A DNA stretch of 64,000 nt from Nemertoderma westbladi (lineage: Eukaryota > Xenacoelomorpha > Nemertodermatida > Nemertodermatidae). The stretch is from the NCBI GenBank assembly GCA_032718475.1, contig JAUCBJ010006616.1, positions 27,891-91,890 of the forward strand, read 5' to 3'. The position numbers were made by a program, and so were the translations under genes. The notes beneath the pieces were generated by a model that made no database searches, was not told the DNA's origin, and saw nothing but the letters and a program-made list of their open reading frames with translations. Below are positions 15,201-30,200 of the stretch, piece after piece (the stretch's first letter is position 1; every line of letters begins with the position of its first letter).

Positions 15201-18200
15201 AACAGTCCGAGTCTATAGAGTACACTATTGATGTGAAGGATGATCAAATGTCTATAGAGCAGGAGTCATTAATTATCCAAATACCTGCAGATACTCAAAT
15301 AGACATGAAGGATGAGTCAGAGTCTGATCTTCCATTGAAAGGAGCACCATATTTGAGCCCAGAATCTGAGACTATTTCTACAGAACTAGCTGTGGGAATT
15401 GAAACTCCAATTGTAAACGATGGTGACGCTTTACAATCACAGCTATCTGAAGAAAAGACTGAACCAATTTTAGATTTGGAAAATCTCTTAGAACAAGCAC
15501 CTATCACTGAACCTATTTCATTTTCTGAAAAGGTTATTTCCTCTGGTGTACCTACTACTGGAACAGTTGGTGTAGAATCTGTTGTTGACATCGACGATGT
15601 TGAAATAAGTGAAGCTATTGCCACAATATTGGACAAGTCTTTACAGAGTTATGAAGAATCAACAACTTCACCTTTGGATTCTAAGATTGAATTTGAAACA
15701 AAACTTGTTTCGCAAGATGTTTCAACTGTCCATGTTGAGATTAAGGACGATATTGACACATTTGCAGAACAGTCCGAGTCTATAGAGTACACTATTGATG
15801 TGAAGGATGATCAAATGTCTATAGAGCAGGAGTCATTAATTATCCAAATACCTGCAGAAACACAAATAGACATGAAGGATGAGTCAGTGTCTGCTCTTCC
15901 ATTGGAAGAAGCACCATATTTGAGCCCAGAATCTGAGACTATTTCTACAGAACTAGCTGAGGGAATTGAAACTCCAGTTGTAAAAGATGGTGACGCTTTA
16001 CAATCAAAGCTATCTGAAGAAAAGACTGAACCAATTTTAGATTTGGAAAATCTCTTAGAACAGGCACCTATCACTGAACCTATTTCATTTTCTGAAAAGG
16101 TTATTTCCTCTGGTGTGCCTACTACTGGAACAGTTGGTGTAGAATCTGTTGTTGACATCGACGATGTTGAAATAAGTGAAGCTGATGCCACAATATTGGA
16201 CAAGTCTTTACAGAGTTATGAAGAATCAACAACTTCACCTTTGGATTCTAAGATTGAATTTGAAACAAAACTTGTTTCGCAAGATGTTTCAACTGTCCAT
16301 GTTGAGATTAAGGACGATATTGACACATTTGCAGAACAGTCCGAGTCTATAGAGTACACTATTGATGTGAAGGATGATCAAATGTCTATAGAGCAGGAGT
16401 CATTAATTATCCAAATACCTGCAGATACTCAAATAGACATGAAGGATGAGTCAGAGTCTGATCTTCCATTGAAAGGAGCACCATATTTGAGCCCAGAATC
16501 TGAGACTATTTCTACAGAACTAGCTGTGGGAATTGAAACTCCAATTGTAAACGATGGTGACGCTTTACAATCAAAGCTATCTGAAGAAAAGACTGAACCA
16601 ATTTTAGATTTGGAAAATCTCTTAGAACAAGCACCTATCACTGAACCTATTTCATTTTCTGAAAAGGTTATTTCCTCTGGTGTACCTACTACTGGAACAG
16701 TTGGTGTAGAATCTGTTGTTGACATCGACGATGTTGAAATAAGTGAAGCTAATGCCACAATATTGGACAAGTCTTTACAGAGTTATGAAGAATCAACAAC
16801 TTCACCTTTGGATTCTAAGATTGAATTTGAAACAAAACTTGTTTCGCAAGATGTTTCAACTGTCCATGTTGAGATTAAGGACGATATTGACACATTTGCT
16901 GAACAGTCCGAGTCTATAGAGTACACTATTGATGTGAAGGATGATCAAATGTCTATAGAGCAGGATTCATTAATTATCCAAATACCTGCAGATACTAAAA
17001 TAGACACGAAGGATGAGTCAGTGTCTGATCTTCCATTGGAAGAAGCACCATATTTGAGCCCAGAATCTGAGACTATTTCTACAGAACTAGCTGTGGGAAT
17101 TGAAACTCCAGTTGTAAACGATGGTGACGCTTTACAATCAAAGCTATCTGAAGAAAAGACTGAACCAATTTTAGATTTGGAAAATCTCTTAGAACAAGCA
17201 CCTATCACTGAACCTATTTCATTTTCTGAAAAAGTTGTTTCCACTGAAGTTCCAACTGTTGGAACACTTGATGATGAATCTGTTGTTGACATTGACGATA
17301 TTGAAATAAGTGAAGCTGATGCCACAAAATTGGACAAGTCTTTACAGAGTTATGAAGAATCAACAACTTCTCCTTTGGATTCTAAGATTGAATTTGAAAC
17401 AAAACTTGTTTCGCAAGATGTTTCAATTGTCCATGTTGAGATTAAGGATGATATTGACAAATTTGCAGAACAGTCAGAGTCTATAGAGTACACTATTGAT
17501 GTGAAGGATGATCAAATGTCTATAGAGCAGGAGTCATTAATTATCCAAATACCTGCAGATACTCAAATAGACATGAAGGATGAGTCAGAGTCTGATCTTC
17601 CATTGAAAGGAGCACCGTATTTGAGCCCAGAATCTGAGACTATTTCTACAGAACTAGCTGTGGGAATTGAAACTCCAGTTGTAAACGATGGTGACGCTTT
17701 ACAATCAAAGTTATCTGAAGAGAAGACTGAACCAATTTTAGATTTGGAAAATCTCTTAGAACAAGCACCTATAACTGAACCTATTTCATTTTCTGAAAAG
17801 GTTATTTCCTCTGGTGTACCTACTACTGGAACAGTTGGTGTAGAATCTGTTGTTGACATCGACGATGTTGAAATAAGTGAAGCTGATGCCACAATATTGG
17901 ACAAGTCTTTACAGAGTTATGAAGAATCAACAACTTCACCTTTGGATTCTAAGATTGAATTTGAAACAAAACTTGTTTCGCAAGATGTTTCAACTGTCCA
18001 TGTTGAGATTAAGGACGATATGGACACATTTGCAGAACAGTCCGAGTCTATAGAGTACACTATTGATTTTAAGGATGATCAAATGTCTATAGAGCAGGAG
18101 TCATTAATTATCCAAATACCTGCAGAAACACAAATAGACATGAAGGATGTGTCAGAGTCTGCTCTTCCATTGGAAGAAGCACCATATTTGAGCCCAGAAT

Positions 18201-21200
18201 CTGAGACTATTTCTACAGAACTAGCTGAGGGAATTGAAACTACAGTTGTAAAAGATGGTGACGCTTTACAATCAAAGCTATCTGAAGAAAAGACTGAACC
18301 AATTTTAGATTTGGAAAATCTCTTAGAACAAGCATCTAATACTGCACCTATTTCATTTTCTGAAAAGGTTATTTCCTCTGGTGTACCTACTACTGGAACA
18401 TTTGGTGTAGAATCTGTTGTTGACATCGACGATGTTGAAATAAGTGAAGCTGATGCCACAATATTGGACAAGTCTTTACAGAGTTATGAAGAATCAACAA
18501 CTTCACCTTTGGATTCTAAGATTGAATTTGAAACAAAACTTGTTTCGCAAGATGTTTCAACTGTCCATGTTGAGATTAAGGACGATATTGACACATTTGC
18601 AGAACAGTCCGAGTCTATAGAGTACACTATTGATGTGAAGGATGATCAAATGTCTATAGAGCAGGAGTCATTAATTATCCAAATACCTGCAGAAACACAA
18701 ATAGACATGAAGGATGAGTCAGAGTCTGCTCTTCCATTGGAAGAAGCACCATATTTGAGCCCAGAATCTGAGACTATTTCTACAGAACTAGCTGAGGGAA
18801 TTGAAACTCCAGTTGTAAAAGATGGTGACGCTTTACAATCAAAGCTATCTGAAGAAAAGACTGAACCAATTTTAGATTTGGAAAATCTCTTAGAACAAGC
18901 ATCTAATACTGCACCTATTTCATTTTCTGAAAAGGTTATTTCCTCTGGTGTACCTACTACTGGAACAGTTGGTGTAGAATCTGTTGTTGACATCGACGAT
19001 GTTGAAATAAGTGAAGCTGATGCCACAATATTGGACAAGTCTTTACAGAGTTATGAAGAATCAACAACTTCACCTTTGGATTCTAAGATTGAATTTGAAT
19101 CAAAACTTGTTTCGCAAGATGTTTCAACTGTCCATGTTGAGATTAAGGACGATATTGACACATTTGCAGAACAGTCCGAGTCTATAGAGTACAATATTGA
19201 TGTGAAGGATAATCAAATGTCCATAGAGCAGGAGTCATTAATTATCCAAATACCTGCAGATACTCAAATAGACATGAAGGATGAGTCAGAGTCTAATCTT
19301 CCATTGAAAGGAGCACCGTATTTGAGCCCAGAATCTGAGACTATTTTTACAGAACTAGCTGTGGGAATTGAAACTCCAGTTGTAAACGATGGTGACGCTT
19401 TACAATCAAAGCTATCTGAAGAAAAGACTGAACCAATTTTAGATTTGGAAAATCTCTTAGAACAAGCACCTATAACTGCAACCTATTTCATTTTCTGAAA
19501 AGGTTATTTCCTCTGGTGTACCTACTACTGGAACAGTTGGTGTAGAATCTGTTGTTGACATCGACGATGTTGAAATAAGTGAAGCTGATGCCACAATATT
19601 GGACAAGTCTTTACAGAGTTATGAAGAATCAACAACTTCACCTTTGGATTCTAAGATTGAATTTGAAACAAAACTTGTTTCGCAAGATGTTTCAACTGTC
19701 CATGTTGAGATTAAGGACGATATGGACACATTTGCAGAACAGTCCGAGTCTATAGAGTACACTATTGATTTTAAGGATGATCAAATGTCTATAGAGCAGG
19801 AGTCATTAATTATCCAAATACCTGCAGAAACACAAATAGACATGAAGGATGTGTCAGAGTCTGCTCTTCCATTGGAAGAAGCACCATATTTGAGCCCAGA
19901 ATCTGAGACTATTTCTACAGAACTAGCTGAGGGAATTGAAACTACAGTTGTAAAAGATGGTGACGCTTTACAATCAAAGCTATCTGAAGAAAAGACTGAA
20001 CCAATTTTAGATTTGGAAAATCTCTTAGAACAAGCATCTAATACTGCACCTATTTCATTTTCTGAAAAGGTTATTTCCTCTGGTGTACCTACTACTGGAA
20101 CAGTTGGTGTAGAATCTGTTGTTGACATCGACGATGTTGAAATAAGTGAAGCTGATGCCACAATATTGGACAAGTCTTTACAGAGTTATGAAGAATCAAC
20201 AACTTCACCTTTGGATTCTAAGATTGAATTTGAATCAAAACTTGTTTCGCAAGATGTTTCAACTGTCCATGTTGAGATTAAGGACGATATTGACACATTT
20301 GCAGAACAGTCCGAGTCTATAGAGTACAATATTGATGTGAAGGATAATCAAATGTCCATAGAGCAGGAGTCATTAATTATCCAAATACCTGCAGATACTC
20401 AAATAGACATGAAGGATGAGTCAGAGTCTAATCTTCCATTGAAAGGAGCACCGTATTTGAGCCCAGAATCTGAGACTATTTTTACAGAACTAGCTGTGGG
20501 AATTGAAACTCCAGTTGTAAACGATGGTGACGCTTTACAATCAAAGCTATCTGAAGAAAAGACTGAACCAATTTTAGATTTGGAAAATCTCTTAGAACAA
20601 GCACCTATCACTGAACCTATTTCATTTTCTGAAAAGGTTATTTCCTCTGGTGTACCTACTACTGGAACAGTTGGTGTAGAATCTGTTGTTGACATCGACG
20701 ATGTTGAAATAAGTGAAGCTGATGCCACAATATTGGACAAGTCTTTACAGAGTTATGAAGAATCAACAACTTCACCTTTGGATTCTAAGATTGAATTTGA
20801 AACAAAACTTGTTTCGCAAGATGTTTCAACTGTCCATGTTGAGATTAAGGACGATATGGACACATTTGCAGAACAGTCCGAGTCTATAGAGTACACTATT
20901 GATTTTAAGGATGATCAAATGTCTATAGAGCAGGAGTCATTAATTATCCAAATACCTGCAGAAACACAAATAGACATGAAGGATGTGTCAGAGTCTGCTC
21001 TTCCATTGGAAGAAGCACCATATTTGAGCCCAGAATCTGAGACTATTTCTACAGAACTAGCTGAGGGAATTGAAACTACAGTTGTAAAAGATGGTGACGC
21101 TTTACAATCAAAGCTATCTGAAGAAAAGACTGAACCAATTTTAGATTTGGAAAATCTCTTAGAACAAGCATCTAATACTGCACCTATTTCATTTTCTGAA

Positions 21201-24200
21201 AAGGTTATTTCCTCTGGTGTACCTACTACTGGAACATTTGGTGTAGAATCTGTTGTTGACATCGACGATGTTGAAATAAGTGAAGCTGATGCCACAATAT
21301 TGGACAAGTCTTTACAGAGTTATGAAGAATCAACAACTTCACCTTTGGATTCTAAGATTGAATTTGAAACAAAACTTGTTTCGCAAGATGTTTCAACTGT
21401 CCATGTTGAGATTAAGGACGATATTGACACATTTGCAGAACAGTCCGAGTCTATAGAGTACACTATTGATGTGAAGGATGATCAAATGTCTATAGAGCAG
21501 GAGTCATTAATTATCCAAATACCTGCAGAAACACAAATAGACATGAAGGATGAGTCAGAGTCTGCTCTTCCATTGGAAGAAGCACCATATTTGAGCCCAG
21601 AATCTGAGACTATTTCTAAAGAACTAGCTGAGGGAATTGAAACTCCAGTTGTAAAAGATGGTGACGCTTTACAATCAAAGCTATCTGAAGAAAAGACTGA
21701 ACCAATTTTAGATTTGGAAAATCTCTTAGAACAAGCATCTAATACTGCACCTATTTCATTTTCTGAAAAGGTTATTTCCTCTGGTGTACCTACTACTGGA
21801 ACAGTTGGTGTAGAATCTGTTGTTGACATCGACGATGTTGAAATAAGTGAAGCTGATGCCACAATATTGGACAAGTCTTTACAGAGTTATGAAGAATCAA
21901 CAACTTCACCTTTGGATTCTAAGATTGAATTTGAATCAAAACTTGTTTCGCAAGATGTTTCAACTGTCCATGTTGAGATTAAGGACGATATTGACACATT
22001 TGCAGAACAGTCCGAGTCTATAGAGTACAATATTGATGTGAAGGATAATCAAATGTCCATAGAGCAGGAGTCATTAATTATCCAAATACCTGCAGATACT
22101 CAAATAGACATGAAGGATGAGTCAGAGTCTAATCTTCCATTGAAAGGAGCACCGTATTTGAGCCCAGAATCTGAGACTATTTTTACAGAACTAGCTGTGG
22201 GAATTGAAACTCCAGTTGTAAACGATGGTGACGCTTTAGAATCAAAGCTATCTGAAGAAAAGACTGAACCAATTTTAGATTTGGAAAATCTCTTAGAACA
22301 AGCACCTATAACTCAACCTATTTCATTTTCTGAAAAGGTTATTTCCTCTGGTGTACCTACTACTGGAACAGTTGGTGTAGAATCTGTTGTTGACATCGAC
22401 GATGTTGAAATAAGTGAAGCTGATGCCACAATATTGGACAAGTCTTTACAGAGTTATGAAGAATCAACAACTTCACCTTTGGATTCTAAGATTGAATTTG
22501 AAACAAAACTTGTTTCGCAAGATGTTTCAACAGTCCACTTTGAGATTAAGGACGATATTGACACATTTGCTGAACAGTCCGAGTCTATAGAGTACAATAT
22601 TGATGTGAAGGATGATCAAATGTCTATAGAGCAGGAGTCATTAATTATCCAAATACCTGCAGATACTCAAATAGACATGAAGGATGAGTCAGAGTCTGAT
22701 CTTCCATTGAAAGGAGCACCGTATTTGAACCCAGAATCTGAGACTATTTCTACAGAACTAGCTGTGGGAATTGAAACTCCAGTTGTAAACGATGGTGACG
22801 CTTTACAATCAAAGCTATCTGAAGAAAAGACTGAACCAATTTTAGATTTGGAAAATCTCTTAGAACAAGCACCTATCACTGAACCTATTTCATTTTCTGA
22901 AAAGGTTATTTCCTCTGGTGTACCTACTACTGGAACAGTTGGTGTAGAATCTGTTGTTGACATCGACGATGTTGAAATAAGTGAAGCTGATGCCACAATA
23001 TTGGACAAGTCTTTACAGAGTTATGAAGAATCAACAACTTCACCTTTGGATTCTAAGATTGAATTTGAAACAAAACTTGTTTCGCAAGATGTTTCAACTG
23101 TCCATGTTGAGATTAAGGACGATATTGACACATTTGCAGAACAGTCCGAGTCTATAGAGTACACTATTGATGTGAAGGATGATCAAATGTCTATAGAGCA
23201 GGAGTCATTAATTATCCAAATACCTGCAGAAACACAAATAGACATGAAGGATGTGTCAGAGTCTGCTCTTCCATTGGAAGAAGCACCATATTTGAGCCCA
23301 GAATCTGAGACTATTTCTACAGAACTAGCTGAGGGAATTGAAACTCCAGTTGTAAAAGATGGTGACGCTTTACAATCAAAGCTATCTGAAGAAAAGACTG
23401 AACCAATTTTAGATTTGGAAAATCTCTTAGAACAAGCATCTAATACTGCACCTATTTCATTTTCTGAAAAAGTTGTTTCCACTGAAGTTCCAACTGTTGG
23501 AACACTTGATGATGAATCTGTTGTTGACATTGACGATGTTGAAATATGTGAAGCTGATACCACAAAATTGGACAAGTCTTTACAGAGTTATGAAGAATCA
23601 ACAACTTCACCTTTGGATTCTAAGATTGAATTTGAAACAAAACTTGTTTCGCAAGATGTTTCAACTGTCCATGTTGAGATTAAGGACGATATTGACACAT
23701 TTGCAGAACAGTCCGAGTCTATAGAGTACACTATTGATGTGAAGGATGATCAAATGTCTATAGAGCAGGAGTCATTAATTATCCAAATACCTGCAGAAAC
23801 ACAAATAGACATGAAGGATGTGTCAGAGTCTGATCTTCCATTGAAAGGAGCACCGTATTTGAACCCAGAATCTGAGACTATTTCTACAGAACTAGCTGAG
23901 GGAATTGAAACTCCAGTTGTAAAAGATGGTGACGCTTTACAATCAAAGCTATCTGAAGAAAAGACTGAACCAATTTTAGATTTGGAAAATCTCTTAGAAC
24001 AAGCACCTATAACTGAACCTATTTCATTTTCTGAAAAGGTTATTTCCTCTGGTGTACCTACTACTGGAACAGGTGGTGTAGAATCTGTTGTTGACATCGA
24101 CGATGTTGAAATAAGTGAAGCTGATGCCACAATATTGGACAAGTCTTTACAGAGTTATGAAGAATCAACAACTTCACCTTTGGATTCTAAGATTGAATTT

Positions 24201-27200
24201 GAAACAAAACTTGTTTCGCAAGATGTTTCAACTGTCCATGTTGAGATTAAGGACGATATTGACACATTTGCAGAACAGTCCGAGTCTATAGAGTACAATA
24301 TTGATGTGAAGGATGATCAAATGTCTATAGAGCAGGAGTCATTAATTATCCAAATACCTGCAGATACTCAAATAGACATGAAGGATGAGTCAGAGTCTGA
24401 TCTTCCATTGAAAGGAGCACCGTATTTGAACCCAGAATCTGAGACTATTTCTACAGAACTAGCTGTGGGAATTGAAACTCCAGTTGTAAACGATGGTGAC
24501 GCTTTACAATCAAAGCTATCTGAAGAAAAGACTGAACCAATTTTAGATTTGGAAAATCTCTTAGAACAAGCACCTATCACTGAACCTATTTCATTTTCTG
24601 AAAAGGTTATTTCCTCTGGTGTACCTACTACTGGAACAGTTGGTGTAGAATCTGTTGTTGACATCGACGATGTTGAAATAAGTGAAGCTGATGCCACAAT
24701 ATTGGACAAGTCTTTACAGAGTTATGAAGAATCAACAACTTCACCTTTGGATTCTAAGATTGAATTTGAAACAAAACTTGTTTCGCAAGATGTTTCAACT
24801 GTCCATGTTGAGATTAAGGACGATATTGACACATTTGCAGAACAGTCCGAGTCTATAGAGTACACTATTGATGTGAAGGATGATCAAATGTCTATAGAGC
24901 AGGAGTCATTAATTATCCAAATACCTGCAGAAACACAAATAGACATGAAGGATGTTTCAGAGTCTGATCTTCCATTGGAAGAAGCACCATATTTGAGCCC
25001 AGAATCTGAGACTATTTCTACAGAACTAGCTGAGGGAATTGAAACTCCAGTTGTAAAAGATGGTGACGCTTTACAATCAAAGTTATCTGAAGAAAAGACT
25101 GAACCAATTTTAGATTTGGAAAATCTCTTAGAACAAGCACCTATAACTGAACCTATTTCATTTTCTGAAAAGGTTATTTCCTCTGGTGTACCTACTACTG
25201 GAACAGGTGGTGTAGAATCTGTTGTTGACATCGACGATGTTGAAATAAGTGAAGCTGATGCCACAATATTGGACAAGTCTTTACAGAGTTATGAAGAATC
25301 AACAACTTCACCTTTGGATTCTAAGATTGAATTTGAAACAAAACTTGTTTCGCAAGATGTTTCAACTGTCCATGTTGAGATTAAGGACGATATTGACACA
25401 TTTGCAGAACAGTCCGAGTCTATAGAGTACACTATTGATTTTAAGGATGATCAAATGTCTATAGAGCAGGAGTCATTAATTATCCAAATACCTGCAGAAA
25501 CACAAATAGACATGAAGGATGTGTCAGAGTCTGCTCTTCCATTGGAAGAAGCACCATATTTGAGCCCAGAATCTGAGACTATTTCTACAGAACAAGCTGA
25601 GGGAATTGAAACTCCAGTTGTAAAAGATGGTGACGCTTTACAATCAAAGCTATCTGAAGAAAAGACTGAACCAATTTTAGATTTGGAAAATCTCTTAGAA
25701 CAAGCACCTATCACTGCACCTATTTCATTTTCTGAAAAGGTTATTTTCTCTGGTGTACCTACTACTGGAACAGTTGGTGTAGAATCTGTTGTTGACATCG
25801 ACGATGTTGAAATAAGTGAAGCTGATGCCACAATATTGGACAAGTCTTTACAGAGTTATGAAGAATCAACAACTTCACCTTTGGATTCTAAGATTGAATT
25901 TGAAACAAAACTTGTTTCGCAAGATGTTTCAACTGTCCATGTTGAGATTAAGGACGATATTGACAAATTTGCAGAACAGTCCGAGTCTATAGAGTACACT
26001 ATTGATGTGAAGGATGATCAGATGTCTATAGAGCAGGAGTCATTAATTATCCAAATACCTGCAGAAACACAAATAGACATGAAGGATGAGTCAGTGTCTG
26101 CTCTTCCATTGGAAGAAGCACCATATTTGAGCCCAGAATCTGAGACTATTTCTGCAGAACTAGCTGAGGGAATTGAAACTCGAGTTGTAAAAGATGGTGA
26201 CGCTTTACAATCAAAGCTATCTGAAGAAAAGACTGAACCAATTTTAGATTTGGAAAATCTCTTAGAACAAGCATCTAATACTGCACCTATTTCATTTTCA
26301 GAAAAGGTTATTTCCTCTGGTGTACCTACTACTGGAACAGTTGGTGAAGAATCTGTTGTTGACATCGACGATGTTGAAATAAGTGAAGCTGATGCCACAA
26401 TATTGGACAAGTCTTTACAGAGTTATGAAGAATCAACAACTTCACCTTTGGATTCTAAGATTGAATTTGAAACAAAACTTGTTTCGCAAGATGTTTCATC
26501 AGTCCATGTTGAGATTAAGGACGATATTGACACATTTGCTGAACAGTCCGAGTCTATAGAGTACAATATTGATGTGAAGGATGATCAAATGTCTATAGAG
26601 CAGGAGTCATTAATTATCCAAATACCTGCAGATACTCAAATAGACATGAAGGATGAGTCAGAGTCTGATCTTCCATTGAAAGGAGCACCGTATTTGAACC
26701 CAGAATCTGAGACTATTTCTACAGAACTAGCTGTGGGAATTGAAACTCCAGTTGTAAACGATGGTGACGCTTTACAATCAAAGCTATCTGAAGAAAAGAC
26801 TGAACCAATTTTAGATTTGGAAAATCTCTTAGAACAAGCACCTATCACTGAACCTATTTCATTTTCTGAAAAGGTTATTTCCTCTGGTGTACCTACTACT
26901 GGAACAGTTGGTGTAGAATCTGTTGTTGACATCGACGATGTTGAAATAAGTGAAGCTGATGCCACAATATTGGACAAGTCTTTACAGAGTTATGAAGAAT
27001 CAACAACTTCACCTTTGGATTCTAAGATTGAATTTGAAACAAAACTTGTTTCGCAAGATGTTTCAACTGTCCATGTTGAGATTAAGGACGATATTGACAC
27101 ATTTGCAGAACAGTCCGAGTCTATAGAGTACACTATTGATGTGAAGGATGATCAAATGTCTATAGAGCAGGAGTCATTAATTATCCAAATACCTGCAGAT

Positions 27201-30200
27201 ACTCAAATAGACATGAAGGATGTGTCAGAGTCTGCTCTTCCATTGGAAGAAGCACCATATTTGAGCCCAGAATCTGAGACTATTTCTACAGAACTAGCTG
27301 AGGGAATTGAAACTCCAGTTGTAAAAGATGGTGACGCTTTACAATCAAAGCTATCTGAAGAAAAGACTGAACCAATTTTAGATTTGGAAAATCTCTTAGA
27401 ACAAGCATCTAATACTGCACCTATTTCATTTTCTGAAAAGGTTATTTCCTCTGGTGTACCTACTACTGGAACAGTTGGTGTAGAATCTGTTGTTGACATC
27501 GACGATGTTGAAATAAGTGAAGCTGATGCCACAATATTGGACAAGTCTTTACAGAGTTATGAAGAATCAACAACTTCACCTTTGGATTCTAAGATTGAAT
27601 TTGAAACAAAACTTGTTTGGCAAGATGTTTCAACAGTCCATGTTGAGATTAAGGACGATATTGACAAATTTGCAGAACAGTCCGAGTCTATAGAGTACAC
27701 TATTGATGTGAAGGATGATCAGATGTCTATAAAGCAGGAGTCATTAATTATCCAAATACCTGCAGAAATACAAATAGTCATGAAGGATGTGTCAGAGTCT
27801 GCTCTTCCATTGGAAGAAGCACCATATTTGAGCCCAGAATCTGAGACTATTTCTACAGAACTAGCTGAGGGAATTGAAACTCCAGTTGTAAAAGATGGTG
27901 ACGCTTTACAATCAAAGCTATCTGAAGAAAAGACTGAACCAATTTTAGATTTGGAAAATCTCTTAGAACAAGCACCTATCACTGAACCTATTTCATTTTC
28001 TGAAAAGGTTATTTCCTCTGGTGTACCTACTACTGGAACAGTTGGTGTAGAATCTGTTGTTGACATCGACGATGTTGAAATAAGTGAAGCTGATGCCACA
28101 ATATTGGACAAGTCTTTACAGAGTTATGAAGAATCAACAACTTCACCTTTGGATTCTAAGATTGAATTTGAAACAAAACTTGTTTCGCAAGATGTTTCAA
28201 CAGTCCATGTTGAGATTAAGGACGATATTGACACATTTGCTGAACAGTCCGAGTCTATAGAGTACAATATTGATGTGAAGGATGATCAAATGTCTATAGA
28301 GCAGGAGTCATTAATTATCCAAATACCTGCAGATACTCAAATAGACATGAAGGATGAGTCAGAGTCTGATCTTCCATTGAAAGGAGCACCGTATTTGAAC
28401 CCAGAATCTGAGACTATTTCTACAGAACTAGCTGTGGGAATTGAAACTCCAGTTGTAAACGATGGTGACGCTTTACAATCAAAGCTATCTGAAGAAAAGA
28501 CTGGACCAATTTTAGATTTGGAAAATCTCTTAGAACAAGCACCTATCACTGAACCTATTTCATTTTCTGAAAAGGTTATTTCCTCTGGTGTATCTACTAC
28601 TGGAACAGTTGGTGTAGAATCTGTTGTTGACATCGACGATGTTGAAATAAGTGAAGCTGATGCCACAATATTGGACAAGTTTTTACAGAGTTATGAAGAA
28701 TCAACAACTTATCCTTTGGATTCTAAGATTGAATTTGAAACAAAACTTGTTTCGCAAGATGTTTCAACAGTCCATGTTGAGATTAAGGACGATATTGACA
28801 CATTTGCTGAACAGTCCAAGTCTATAGAGTACACTATTGATGTGAAGGATGATCAAATATCTATAGAGCAGGAGTCATTAATTATCCAAATACCTGCAGA
28901 TATTCAAATAGACACGAAGGATGAGTCAATGTCTGTTCTTCCATTGGAAGAGGCACCATATTTGAGCCCAGAATCTGAGACTATTTCTACAGAGCTAGCT
29001 GAGGGAATTGAAACTCCAGTTGTAAAAGATGGTGACGCTTTACAATCACAACTATCTGATGAAAAGCCTGAATCAATTTTAGATGTGGAAAATCTCTTAG
29101 AACAAGCACCTATCACTGAACCTATTTCATTTTCTGAAAAAGTTGTTTCCACTGAAGTTCCAACTGTTGGAACACTTGATGATGAATCTGTTGTTGACAT
29201 TGACGATGTTGAAATATGTGAAGGTGATGCCACAATATTGGACATGTCTTTACAGAGTTATCATGAATCAACAACTTCTCCTTTGGATTCTGAGATTGAA
29301 TTTGAAACAAAACTTGTTTCGCAAGATGTTTCAACAGTCCGTGTTGAGATTAAGGACGATATTGACAAATTTGCAGAACAGTCCGAGTCTATAGAGTACA
29401 CTATTGATGTGAAGGATGATCAAATGTCTATAGAGCAGGAGTCATTAATTATCCAAATGCCTGCAGAAACTCAAATAGACATGAAGGATGAGTCAGTGTC
29501 TGCTCTTCCATTGGAAGAAGCACCATATTTGAGCCCAGAATCTGAGGCTATTTCTACAGAACTAGCTGAGGGAATTGAAACTCCTGTTGTAAAAGATGGT
29601 GACGCTTTGCAATCAAAACTATCTGAAGAAAGGACTGAACCAATTTTAGATTTGGAAGATCTCTTAGAACAAGCACCTATCACTGAACCTATTTCATTTT
29701 CTGAAAAGGTTATTTCCACAGAAGTTCCAACTGTTGGAACACTTGATGATGAATCTGTTGTTGACATTGACGATGTTAAATTCAGTGAAGCTGATGCCAC
29801 AATATTGGACAAGCCTTTACAGAGTTATGAAGAATCAACAACTTCTCCTTTGGATTCTAAGATTGAATTTGAAACAAAATTTGTTTCACATGAAGTTTCA
29901 AGTGTATCTGTTGAAATTAAAGAAGATATTAATGCATTTGTTGAACAGTCCGAGTCTTTGGGGTATGCCATTGATTTGGATGACAATCAAATGTCTATAG
30001 AGCATGACTCTTCAAGTATCCAAGTACCTTCAGAGATTCAAATTGATATGAAAGACGAATCAGTATCAGAACTTGCAATGGAAACAGGTACTTCTCTTTA
30101 TCTTGATATTGAGACTATTTCCATAGGTTTTAACACTGCAGATAGAGTAATGGCTCCTGTTGTAATAGGCGATGCTCTGCAATTATGTGTATCAGAAGAC

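Larger units (their letters stand above)
11459..30164 (+). repeat. Block B: thirty-three coding tandem units of 567 bp (189 aa)
   Basis: Unit starts (KDGDALQS) run from 11459 to 29592, 18133 bp apart. That equals 32 x 567 minus two 6-bp deletions (the KKSYEES units) plus the one-base insertion. Consensus landmarks are KLSEEKTEPILDLENLLEQ, PISFSEKVISSGVPTTGT, ESVVDIDDVEISEADAT, LDKSLQSYEESTTSPLDSK, VSQDVSTVHVEIKDDIDTFA, SLIIQIPAETQIDMKD and EEAPYLSPESETISTEL. By hand count a typical unit has about 47 acidic and 10 Lys residues and no Arg, Cys or Trp, so net charge is near -37. The family is homologous to block A. A minority subtype carries EKVVSTEVPTVGTLDDES. The last unit (29592-30164) is divergent. 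Confidence 0.95.

Noticed and set aside
8878-19498. Programmed ribosomal frameshifting at the two frame breaks
   Set aside because: Neither site has a slippery heptamer or a shared motif, and all other units lack the extra base. Consensus error or a one-base allele explains them more simply.
12711-30000. Plus-strand 83-88 codon open frames inside block B
   Set aside because: They are out-of-frame shadows that occur only in units with the VSTEVPTVGTLDDES variant. The 189-residue frame covers the same bases.
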